DNA of 64,000 bases from Daucus carota subsp. sativus (lineage: Eukaryota; Streptophyta; Magnoliopsida; Apiales; Apiaceae). Positions 41,652-52,671 of the stretch are shown here, in pieces (within the stretch, counting starts at the first letter, position 1; every line of letters starts with the position of its first letter). The position numbers and the translations under genes are program-made. Below the pieces are notes generated by a model. It saw only the letters and a list, made by a program, of their open reading frames with translations. It ran no database searches and was not told where the DNA came from. The stretch lies in the NCBI RefSeq assembly GCF_001625215.2, contig NC_030381.2:45382689-45446688 (forward strand), given 5' to 3'.

Positions 41652-42578
41652 TTGTTAGCTTAAGAAGAACAGAGCAACAGCTGCAGAGGGAAAAAACTGA
41701 TGTCTACAAAAAGTAAACTGGTAATATCTTCTGCTAGTCTTACAAAACATAAGAACATAGAACAAAGCTATTTTTGCCTCCACATATGCTATTAGTTTTT
41801 CTTGGCAAAAATAAATGCGACGAATGTTCTTAACTTGTTAATCTTTGACCAGGTGACCTTGTTTTCGGAGTGTTTTCTGGAGACTCATCTTTTGGCTGTC
41901 TTCGAGTCCAAGCACACTGCTACCATATTCTTTTTGCTTGCAACTTTCTTTGACTGCTGCTTACTCTCACAAGGGTACTCTTGAAGTTATCCAAAAACTT
42001 AAATGTATGACTGGTTTTGCCCTTCTATAATCATCGTTTATATGAGTCAGCGTCATCATTTCTTAAGTGTTAAATCGTAGTGAAACCCCTTCACTAAAAT
42101 TGGGCGAAATGAAGGTCCTCTTAGGAAAACACTGTTGTGAGCAGATTATATGATGGCTCAGAGTCTCTGACATCAGAAGCTTCAATAATCAGATAAAACT
42201 GCCACTTTGATCCTTCTTTCCCTGCCTGAAGAAATGCTGGGCCTACTCGCCTGATAAAGTATAAGAACCTTTAGTACAAGAGACAAACAAAGGAGCAGCA
42301 TTCGGAGGCTGCTGCTTGGCATATGATGTAGCATTAACACAAGTTACTGTCAAATTGATCAATGATGCATCATGCATTTAAAATTGCTGAAAAATATGCA
42401 TACAGAAATAGGCTTTGTAGCATAAAGCACCACCACAGACATCCTGACGGGGAAGAAGTCTTAATACATACGCTTGCTAAAACACTCTTTCTTTGTAATT
42501 AATGGTAAGACAGAATAGGAACTAGCTTGATCTACTGTGGAAAACCTTGAAGTGATTGCAAACTATAGTGGAAGTCTA
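41652..42578. other. Intergenic, no gene seen
   Basis: Between the LINE relic and the hAT element I found only short frames without recognisable domains. The 60-codon plus-strand frame at 41802-41984 has no family marks and no convincing splice context. Confidence 0.4.
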
Positions 42579-42586
42579 CTAACTAG

Positions 42587-43396
42587 TAGGGATGTGCATG
42601 GTGCGGTTTGCACCTAAAACCGCAACTGGAACCACATAGGTGCGGTTTCTAAAATTAAAAACCAAAACCAAACCAAATACCATTGGTGCGGTTCGGTTTA
42701 TAATATAGCGGTTTCGGTTTCATATGGTGCGGTTCGGTTTTCAAACCGTGAAAAGTCCGAAAAACTAAAAATCTTGACATCAACACAGAGAAAACAAAAC
42801 AAATAAAAGGCATTACAGAATTATTGACATGTGATTAAGAGCTATCAAAATTCTTGAGCTACATGTTACTGAACTGAGATTCTAGGATAGATAATTTGGA
42901 ACAGGATGTGCATAGTTTAATACATAAGATAGCCATAACTATCATTCACAGGCTGACAATTTGAATAAAGGAATTTTAAACTATTACAAGCTAATCTGCT
43001 AATGCAATTCAAATCACAGAGCCCTGTTCAAAACTTCAGATATAAAACAGTAGCATCACCAGTAACTTGCAGTCTTGCACTAGAAATCTTAAAAATTATA
43101 TGCTCATGAATCATGTTGTAACAAGATACTGGGCAGGCAGTGTACAAAAACTCACACACCTGATATATATTTTATTATACATATAATTTATATATTATCT
43201 TTAGATATATAAAATAAATAATTAAATTAATATAAATATTATTGTGGTGCAGTTCGGTTTGTATTCGGTTTTAAAATTTGTGAAAACCAAAACCAAAACC
43301 AAAGTATTGGTGCGGTTTTTATTCGGTGCGGTTTCATGTGGTTTTGGCGGTTTACGGTTCGGTTTCGGTTTTCGGTTCGGTTTCCGCTCATCCCTA
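42587..43396. mobile_element. Nonautonomous hAT element, 810 bp, perfect 8-bp target duplication
   Basis: The ends are TAGGGATGTGCATGGTGCGG and, inverted, TAGGGATGAGCGGAAACCG. The flanking 8-bp duplication CTAACTAG is perfect at 42579-42586 and 43397-43404. Subterminal blocks of repeated GGTTCGGTTT and GGTGCGGTTT on the plus strand, and ACCAAAACCAAA runs, are typical of hAT transposase-binding repeats. No transposase is encoded. The 76- and 92-codon frames over the repeats are not genes. Confidence 0.88.
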
Positions 43397-43404
43397 CTAA
43401 CTAG

Positions 43405-43981
43405 GCAAGCATTGGAAGATATAATGATCTCTAATACCGTAAAATTGACCACGCAACCTGTGGAACCAATTATAACTTTTTTTATATTCCCAAATCCTTT
43501 TCTTGATATTTGTAGTCGATGAAACTTTTTTTAAAATAAGAAATATCCAATTCATACTCTAAATAAACACAGATTAAGGATCAAGAACACAATATGTACT
43601 CCCTGCATCCTATAAGGATTCGTTGTCATTGTATCTCGTTGGAATTTGGACTATTCAAACAATGTCTACCAGAAATGTCAAACAGTAATTAGCTACTCCA
43701 CATACACAGAGATTTGTTATGATTGTGGGTTCATCCTCTATAAATCACTGTTTCCCAAGTACGCAGTTCATATCCCAAGTATGCAGTTCATATTAAGCTT
43801 ATATCTTTGTAATTGAAATAACTAGGATACTTTTAACAAAGGGTACAATTCAGTAACGATGTACATAATAATTAGAGAACTTACCATGTCAATTTGGAGC
43901 ATGTTGTGATTAACACCATAATTAAAATTCTGAGGCAATCCCAACAACAACAAATTCTTCTATGAGCTCCCTGATATCATG
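43405..43981. other. 3' flank of the arginine-rich protein gene
   Basis: Noncoding stretch between the hAT element and the stop codon at 43982. It probably contains the 3' untranslated region of the minus-strand gene. GTATGCAGTTCATAT and a near copy occur in tandem near 43758-43795. Confidence 0.35.
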
Positions 43982-44968
43982 TTATCGCCTTTTCCTGTGC
44001 TTGGAACCTTTAAAACTGCTTCCTTTTCGTGCAAACTTTGAAGTTTGTGCCACTCGAATACTATGAACACTGCTATCGTGATCATCCCAATGCTTACTTG
44101 AGTTGTTTCTAGTAATGTAACCTGAATTTTCATTTACTCCTACCCGAACTCGATGGCTCCGTGGTCTCAGTGATCTTGTCACATGATCCCTCTTGTAATC
44201 TCTCCTATGCCTCCTTTTCTTTTCAATCCTGGAGACTTCATCATTACAAGTGCTGCTACTACTCTCTTCTTCAACTTCATCACTTGAACTTGCGTAGTAT
44301 TGCCCTTCAACATCTCTTCTGCGTCTTCTACGACTTATCCGCTTAACATGACGAAGCTTATCAAACAGAAAGTAGCAACAATACTCCCACACTGAGACAT
44401 ATACCGAAATGCATCCCCAAACTATCTTGCAGGAAGTCCAACATATGCACTTACAAATGCCCAATTGATATAGCAAATAAAAGAAGAAGAGAACTGCAAA
44501 TTTAGAAAATGCCAAATGCAAGTGCATAAGAGATATATCTAAAAGTAAACGATAACGTCGACAAGAAATGACACTCACCACAGTAGAGTAGAAGGGCAAC
44601 CATGGCAAACTTGAATAACTGGGAAACGCAGAAGTTTTCGATATAACAAATGAAATCCCATGTTGGGGCACATACTGAGCTGAACCACATACCATGGAAA
44701 TGAAATTTTACAAAGCGTCTAAACAATACATAAACTCTTATTTTCATCAGAACGCCTAATCAATGATGTATATAACTTTGAGTCCATACAAATTAGTAGA
44801 ATATAGTTTAGATAAAGAGGGAAGCAAATATTTTGTAGCATAATGTTTGATCAGTAAGGAGTACCTGCAAGATTTTCCCGAAAGGAAATCAAGGGGAGAC
44901 CCAAATATTTTTGAAATAACTGAACCAACTCCTGATGCAATGCCGCTGATGAGACTTTCCATTACCAC
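43982..44968 (-). CDS. Unrecognised membrane-anchored arginine/serine-rich protein
   Basis: Exons in transcript order: 44865-44968, 44579-44679 and 43982-44493, giving 238 aa (236 if the second Met is used). Phases are consistent (2, then 1). The protein begins MESLISGIASGVGSVISKIF, a small amphipathic stretch. A Cys-rich part follows (SSVCAPTWDFICYIENFC), then one or two hydrophobic segments spanning about residues 52-110 (LFKFAMVALLLYC, VLFFFYLLYQLGICKCICW, WGCISVYVSVWEYCCYFLF). From about residue 118 it is very basic (KRISRRRRRRD), then Ser/Glu-rich, then again Arg/Lys-rich to the C-terminal KHRKRR. I recall similar plant proteins of unknown function but no named family. The tail looks disordered and could bind nucleic acid or hold a nuclear signal. 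Function is not assigned. Confidence 0.78.
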
Positions 44969-44975
44969 TGGAGAC

Positions 44976-45051
44976 CCTCTCTCTCTCTCTCTCTCCCCCC
45001 CCCCCCTTCTCCCTCCCGCTCTCTCTCTCTCTCTCTCTCTCTCTCCCCCTC

Positions 45052-45085
<34 letters not shown>

Positions 45086-45121
45086 CCTCCCTCCCTCTCT
45101 CTCTCTTCCCCTCTCTCTCTC
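44976..45121 (-). repeat. GA-rich microsatellite directly upstream of the arginine-rich gene
   Basis: About 145 bp of (CT)n and CCCT-type repeats on the plus strand, including a C-run of about 12, which is (GA)n on the coding strand. It ends only 8 bp before the first ATG, so it is in the 5' leader or core promoter. GA tracts of this type are bound by plant GAGA-binding (BPC) proteins. A role here is an inference. The Ser/Leu/Pro frame over it is an artefact. Confidence 0.8.
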
Positions 45122-46003
45122 TGGCGTTGTTATTTTTTAGTAAAAATATTTAAGAATCATTGCAAAGGCCATCCATGTGTACGCAGTAAAATTGAGTAAA
45201 ACCGTGTGTGTGTCATATGGGAGACAAATTCCTGCGTGTGAATAACATGTTCGAAGACTGAGAAGATGAATTTATAGAGAAAGAGAGGCGGGTGTGATAA
45301 TCGAATGAAAGAGAAAGAGGGTTTGAACTTTGTAGCCATTTCACTAACCGTTTCTTAACTGTCAGTCCTTGGCAGTTTGGTTTTTACTCCTGTAAAGAAT
45401 CTATATCTATATTCTATTCTATATTTCTATAAGAGTGCACAGCCCGTTTAGCATATTTACCCATGAGTTAGGCTGTTTACCCGCTTTTTACCCAGTACAC
45501 ATCATAAACGACTTGAATGCATGACCCGAATTCCTTTTCGATAACCGGTATATAACCGGCTTTACCAACTCTGTCTTAAGGCTTCCCGTGCTCGAGGAAT
45601 CCTGTGCGTCACTCACGGACAATTACTGAGGCGGCAAATCAGGGAGGTCATATTGATTCATATTGATTGTCATCCGGTCTGGAACTATGGTAAGTGACTA
45701 ACTCAGACAATTGTTTCTGTGCATTGGATGTTTAACTTAAAAATTCAAATTTCTTGCATAGTCAGGATCTCATCGAATAGCTAGGCTCTAATGTAATTGT
45801 TTGATATATGATAAAGAGATTAATCTACCATGGATTCAACTACGAACCTCGGTCAGCATAATTCTTATGTCAAAGCTTGATAAAAATCTGATAAATGAAG
45901 ATGATTTATTAATTGATTCCGAGCACAACACTGTTCTTTCATAGTGATTTTGTGTCAAGGAGTTTTTGACGATGGCTGATGGATTTAATTTTCCAGGTTG
46001 TAA

Positions 46004-47900
46004 AAGGAACAAAGAGAATGCAATGGATGGCTCCTTCTCCGGTGATTATAGATTACAATCAACTATTCGGGTGAACAAGAACACCACGTGTTTGATCTAT
46101 CAACTCACAATTTTAATTAATTTTCAGGCGTCCGAAATTATGCAGGCGGAAGGGCGCTCGATTCATTTTCGCAAAAACGTGCAGAAAACATCAAGAAATC
46201 TAGGACCAATCCTCCAGGTCTTGCCAAAATAGCGGAGGTGACACCTCCTCATATACGCAAGTATTGCTGTTTTGTGCTGATTTGAGAACAAGTTTATAAC
46301 CAGCCGCCGTTTGTTTCGTTCTTTGCAGGATCCAGTCGGTCTCCTTTGTCTACTGTTGATCAGAATTCACCCCTTGCCTTTGTTATGGGAACCACAACCA
46401 AAGGTGTCATTCTCTGCTCCGTATTTTGTTTGGTCCAGGCAATAATTTCCATAGTGCTTCCACAAATATATCTCTGGTGTTCTATGCTCCTGACTATTAC
46501 ATATTATTTTTTTTGACCACCCAATCTTTACGTAGGTTGCAACTTAACTCCGCTGTCTACTTGGCACTTTAATGGGAATCATGGTCATGGTTTCAACTCC
46601 CAGATAACAAGCACAGGTAAAGATGTATGATTGTCATTAGTAGGTATATGAAGTTTTATGCAAATCTATACAATGCATTTTAAAATTGATCTAATTTTTT
46701 GCTGTGAAATGCGCATTTGTACGACCAACTACCAGGTTTTGACCGTACCCCTGTACATAGCATTGGTCCAAACAATGCTCCTGGCCATGTGTTGGAGACA
46801 CAAGAAAGAGGTAATCAGAAAGCCTTTTGTTCTTGCATCTAAATTTCATTTTAAGAATTGGTCATGCTATTTAAATTCATTATACCCGAGCTTCGCGTGC
46901 GGGTAAATTATTAAAATTTTCATTAAAATGAGGATGGAAAATCACTTTAACCAATATTTTCATTCGATTTTTAATCTTTATTTGGCATATTATGTAATAT
47001 TTACAGGTACTACATCATCAATAAATTAAAGGAGTTTAAAGATAGACATTCTACTGGAAATCTGAAAAGTGTATTGCTACAAAATTTATACACCACTCAC
47101 TGCAAATAATGATCTTGATTGTATATTTTAATGTTTTAAAAAATATAGATGTTACATTAATAATCAAAATTTATTTGTTTGCATATTTTCTACTGCATGT
47201 TTACACCCGGTGGACCAATCAGAAAACATATATATGAAGATTCCGCAATGAACTACCAGATCCGACAGAACAACGAAAGCTTATGACACTGAAAAGAGAT
47301 AAAGATTGGTATGTTATCACCTTTTGCCGATTCTTTTGGTATATTTAGCTGCTTATTTTGATAATGACAAATGCAATACATATACACTTTGTGCATTTCT
47401 TTAAATTATTAGGCAATGCATAACTGGTATATGACTAACAAACAATTTTATTATTGCAGCTTATTGAGATCTCAGTTATACGGTGAGTCGATGACACCAC
47501 TTATGTAAATATAATGCAAGTGAAGGTGGCCATGAGCAACGAGTTAATTAGAAGAATGATTGTAAGCAGTTGCTGAGCCAACCCTTTGACACTTTTTTTT
47601 CATCCTAAATTCTACCTCTTAGCATGATTTTTTCATTCTACTTTTCAGGACTTATCAGATCATTAAAAATATTGGGTTAAATTCTTCAAATTTTTGAGAT
47701 TCATGAGTCGTCATAGTGTGTATAGAAATTTATCTGCAGCTCAAGTAGATTATTACCTACTGTGATATCTTTTGCATGAAAATTCTCGATTTAATGATAT
47801 GTTTTATGTTTTATAATTTACAGGGAGGACGAACTCTGCTGGGTTCAGTCTTGCCGTCATCTTCAAAACACGGGTTATCACATAGTTTGTGATTTGATAA
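46004..47900 (+). pseudogene. Exon-like pieces in the Helitron candidate, not identified
   Basis: Several short open pieces are bounded by splice-like AG and GT signals. Examples are CKRNKENAMDGSFSGDYR (from about 46004), GSSRSPLSTVDQNSPLAFVM (from about 46329), GCNLTPLSTWHFNGNHGHGF (from about 46536) and FDRTPVHSIGPNNAPGHV (from about 46738). One more piece, GRTNSAGFSLAVIF, is near 47823. They share a loose R/S-x-P-L-S-x pattern resembling low-complexity N-terminal regions ahead of the helicase in some plant Helitron proteins, but that resemblance is from memory and weak. No full-length frame can be assembled. It could also be a captured host gene. Confidence 0.3.
46880..46965 (-). repeat. 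Inverted copy of the Helitron 3' terminal sequence
   Basis: About 80 bp here (CCCGAGCTTCGCGTGCGGG then AAATTATTAAAATTTTCATT, AAAATGAGG and so on) is the reverse complement of 49070-49148 with few differences. The CTAG expected after the hairpin is not present at this end (the position reads TTTA), so this terminus is damaged or was formed by rearrangement. Confidence 0.75.
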
Positions 47901-48907
47901 TCATCTGCTTACAGACCTTTGAATGAAACACAAAGGAGGGTTCCCTGGTAATCATAGGCTTTTTATTGTTTAATTGCCTTTTGACTTCCTTCATTGTTAG
48001 GATGCAGATAATTGTTTTCCTAATAGTGCAGTGTAGTGGTTTAATTAAGGTGGTATCACATGAGTCACTTAAACTATGATAGTTTAGAGTCATGAATGCA
48101 AGTTCTGATCTTTCCCACATGTGGTTTGATGCCACCACAGATATTAGCCAATCCAGTGACTAAGAGTCATAGTGATAATGCACCTTGATCCAGGCATTTT
48201 TTGAACTAGCCTATTGTACTTTCCTCTTACTGATGTTTTTCGATTTTGGAATATAGGATTGGGCTAATATTTCATAATTTTGAGAATAATGTTAAGGTCA
48301 GCTAATATCTTATTTGAATCTCCATCCTCTTGGCTGTTGGGCTGTATTCCTCAACAGCTAGCAATGTCTGAAATGTTTAGACAATGCAGAGAAAATTATA
48401 ATTTATTAATGATATATTTCTTCGCAATAATTTTTCATATTTTTATATAACTTCATGAATATATTCTCATTATTTAGTTATTTTCTTTCAAAATTAATGA
48501 TATATTTTGTAATAATCAACATAATAATAAATATGTTACATGATATATGGACACTGATTTTTGACATTTTTAGAGAATTGATATTTGATATTTAAGTGAA
48601 ACATAATTTGTTCTTTTGTAGATTGGAATTACAAATACAGTTTCACCACATTTGAAGTGCCGTAAATCTTTAATTTTTAATATTATAAAAATATTAAAAA
48701 GCAAGCTAAAATTAACAAGGACAATGTGGTATCCAAAAGCAAGCTGTTTGTTGCTACAGATGCATATGAATCAGGGGTTTCTTATTCTGGAATATCATCT
48801 ACTTCATTCACCGAATCAAACATGATCGAGGGTTTTTTCTGTTTATTCATAATATATTAAAATTGCTAATAACTTCTCCGCATATGAAGCGCGGGCATAA
48901 TTCCCGT

Positions 48908-49030
48908 GTATAACTCCAAATAATTAATTTTTTTGATGATGTAATACCCGTATATTACCTTTATAAATTATAAATTATTAAAGTCGTACTCCAAATAATT
49001 ATTTTTTTAATGATGCAATACCAATATATA
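48908..49030. repeat. Short direct duplication near the Helitron 3' end
   Basis: ACTCCAAATAATTA at about 48909, followed by a T-run and GATGATGTAATACC, recurs at about 48989 as ACTCCAAATAATTA with a T-run and ATGATGCAATACC. The spacing is about 80 bp. Confidence 0.65.
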
Positions 49031-49157
49031 TATACACATAATATGTAAATTAAGGATTAAAAATATAATGTTAATATTGGTTTAATTTATTTTCCGACCT
49101 CATTTTAATGAAAATTTTAATAATTTCCGCACGCAAAGCGCGGGCATAATTCCCTAG

Positions 49158-50206
49158 TTGAGATACAATTGGACAATTCTGTCATATTACAAAAAAAAAA
49201 AAAAAAAAAACTAGTTAAATTAAATAAATATATAAGTAAGGTTTTCTTATCCTATAACTAAAGAAATCTGTGCACAGTGTATTTTAATGAAATTTTTACC
49301 ACAAAAATTGCTGAAATATTTAGAAACTTGTTTTATTATTAATTATGAATGTAGATATTATTATTTTTAAAATTGTAACTGATATTTTGATGTTTCTGGG
49401 AGAAAAAGTAAAGACACAAAATACTGGGGGGAAAACAACACAACAGTACTTATAAAATATCAAGAATTATAATTTATGACACACGATAACTTGTGAAAGA
49501 ATATCAAAAAAACAAAGAAATAAATCTTGATAAAAAAATGACTTGAAACATATTTTCATAGCTATTTTCTGTAACCAATATTGTAGCAAGGACATTATTT
49601 ATTTATCCTGATATAAAATAAAATGTACTTTAGTTGTAGTAATAATTAACCAGTTACTGTCATTCTGTGATAAATAAATATTGATCCTTCAATATTGATC
49701 CCCGCCAATACCCTATTACATACAACCATTTAGTACTATAAAGTATAAAGTTTCACCTTCATTTAATCCTTTGTTATTCTGGGCCTTCCAGTAAAGTTTA
49801 AGGATCATTGGGGAAATTCTGGTACTACTTCAAAGTTTAAACAGCAGTTTAGACAAGTTGGTCACAATGAAACATCCTTGATTAGTAAAGTAGATAACCA
49901 GCAAACGTCACTAATGCCTTAAAGACAATAGAATATGCACTGTTGAGTGCTCACATAGTATCACTAAAAAGCAAGGCATTCACCATTATCATAGCTTTTA
50001 TATACCATCTCTTCACAAGGGAAGATGAGTTGTATAATAACAAGCTATAAATTAGATGGTAAAGACTAAGCTCATTCATCCTGTTTTCAAGTTGTAAAAA
50101 CCCGTAATAACATAATACACCAATGTGATACAAAAGAAAAGCTACGACTGGTACTAAAGGAAAAGCTTGACGCGTAAAGTTCAGGGTAAATCTTCCTTCC
50201 AGTATC
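49158..50206. other. Intergenic, no gene seen
   Basis: AT-rich flank between the Helitron candidate and the 3' end of PBC1. It has an A-run at 49191-49210. The part close to 50200 is probably PBC1 3' untranslated sequence. Confidence 0.45.
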
Positions 50207-52533
50207 TCAATCCATCCTTCCCTTCAATGTCCTTTCAGTTACTTCTGTTGGTGTCCTGAAACAATCCAAACAAGATGCTTAAAAAATTTACACTTGCATA
50301 CTGAAAAAAATAAGTCCATAATGACAAGGGATGTAACCAACTTCAAATTATAAATTGGCATTAAAATTTTGTTTATTCCCTAAGGTGGATTGGGCATCTA
50401 GCATGAGAACATATATATTGCTAAAATAAGTTATCCTAATGTTAAAGCAAAAGAAGTTTTAAATCATTTCAAGATATTGCTTTTCTTTCGAATATCACTG
50501 TCAGCATAGAGGAATCATGTCCAATAAGTCACTAACTATATCAAAAAATAATTTGCAACTTGTTCAAACTAATAGAGAACTATATTTACTTACACTACGT
50601 ATACATGGCCTCCCCAGCCACTGAGACAATCACGATCCACAGATGATAGCAGTGCTTGAGAGATTGTCTCGAATAATTCGTCGGCTTCCTGTTATTACAG
50701 GTGGAATGATAAAGTTCATAATTAATGACCTAAATCCATTATGTAATCATTTCACAATTATTTCCTAAGGGATGCCAACATAATTAACAACTTGCTTTCA
50801 GTAAGCAAATACAAATGCCATTTCACCTACAACATGAATTTAGTGCCACTAAAGAGTGACTAGACTTTAAAGAATGGGAAACAATTTAGCGGTGACACTG
50901 GCTACAGATCTATAGCCATTTAACATGGGTAAAAAGTTCTGGTTGTTGAAGATATTAAAGTGAGAGCAAACAGAAATTGGTAGCCCTGAATTAATAAAGA
51001 TTCGGATTAGAACTGTGTCTTATCTAATCCTGCATCTTCCATACATGGCTAGGTTGCTTTTTCATTTCAAGTTTCACCTATTTAACACACCAAATTAATG
51101 TTTTTACTACACGTGATACTTGCAGAAACCTTCACTTTTATATCAAGCATGAAAGTAACTGTCTACTGCGCAAAGCAGGAACCGAGAACTATTTAGTAAA
51201 ACAGAATCAGGCTATAACAGAAAAATTGGTGTATCACCATCCTGGTGTGATGTTCAACCACTTAACATTTCACATTAGTTCAAGATTGTAGACATCCTCT
51301 TCATAGCCAAAAAACTGTGCTCCCTTCACAACCCTCACTTCACTACTTGCGTACTTGTATATGCATTGTAAGCCAATGCATGGAAATTTAGAATGCAGCT
51401 AACAGAGACATTTCAGATTTTACTATATTAAAAAAAAACAGTTCCTCCATATCCGTTCTCAACCATAGCAACGCCTGTGTAGGTGACAAGAGTCGCAAGA
51501 CATTACATTTGAACGTGTGATACCAGTCTTTCCTAACATGACTTGTATATGTCTATAAATCTATATCAAAGCAGATATACATATATTAAAATCAATCAAG
51601 TTTGATGGCATACCATGTCGGGCTTAAACATGGACTCACAAGCTCCGTAAAGGGATTCTGAGGCAGTACCTGCAACAACAAAATCCTTTGCCAGCTCTCT
51701 GAAAATTTTCAAGCATAGAACATAAAAAAATGTTAGAACCATGTCAAACCAACCAATCTTTAAAAAAGGCAGGTCTTTATAGTTAACCTTTTAAATTCTT
51801 AAAGTTCATATATTCAAATAGATACCACGCTTATGGAAAAAAATATAGCCAAAACTTGCCAAGTGTATATGGATTTTCTTTTTTTTTTCTCACTAGTTTT
51901 ATCAGGAAAATATAATCAATTCAAGTCATTATTATTTTTTGCAACCAATCAATAAGCATAATAATTTAGCCGAACTAATATAATTAATCCATACATATTT
52001 AATATTAATTTTGAACTTGTGTAGTAAAAAAAGTTGCATAATGCAATTCAGCCCAGCCTAGATAAAAATCATTAGCCCCCCACTGCCTTCACAATCTACA
52101 TGCCTTGTGTCAGAGTATATCAGTACCGTCTGATCCATTATGAACTTATTACACCAACCAATATTTAAAACTTATAGTTGATCTTTTCAATTCGAAAAAT
52201 TATTATATTCAAATTAGATACCACGATTATGAAAATATTATATAATCAATTCAAGTCATTATTATTTTGTACAACCAATCAATAGGATATTTAGCTGACA
52301 TAATATAATTAATCCGCTAAAACAGATGTAATATTAATTTTGATCTCGTGTAGTCTTGTATTAAAAAAGTTGCATAATACAATTCAGGCCACCCTAGATA
52401 AAAATCATTAGCCCCCCACTGCCTTCACAATCTACGAGCCTTGTGTCAGAGAATAACAGTGCCATCTGATCCATTATGAACTTACAATTGTTGGTCAAAA
52501 GTTCTAACCTGCCTCATTCCCCTTTTAATCCCC

Positions 52534-52567
<34 letters not shown>

Positions 52568-52640
52568 CACACACACAGACCCTTTTTCTTTTTGCAGTTC
52601 CTTGGTTCTTTAAATGTTTCTTCCAGAGTCTCCTCATTCA

Positions 52641-52671
<31 letters not shown>

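Larger units (their letters stand above)
45400..49157 (+). mobile_element. Probable nonautonomous Helitron with exon-like cargo
   Basis: The left end, TCTATATCTATATTCTATTC at 45400, follows an A. The right end at 49120-49157 is a GC hairpin (CCGCACGCAAAGCGCGGG), a 9-bp spacer and CTAG before a T. Both agree with Helitron termini (5' TC, 3' hairpin plus CTRR, insertion between A and T). Two further hairpins of the same family lie inside, one inverted at 46888-46906 and one direct near 48878-48895, so the element may be composite or two nested copies. I could not find a Rep/helicase frame. Because the exact pairing of ends is uncertain, the limits may be wrong. Confidence 0.45.

Noticed and set aside
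44847-45140. Ser/Leu/Pro-repeat frame
   Set aside because: It is a translation of the CT microsatellite upstream of the arginine-rich gene.
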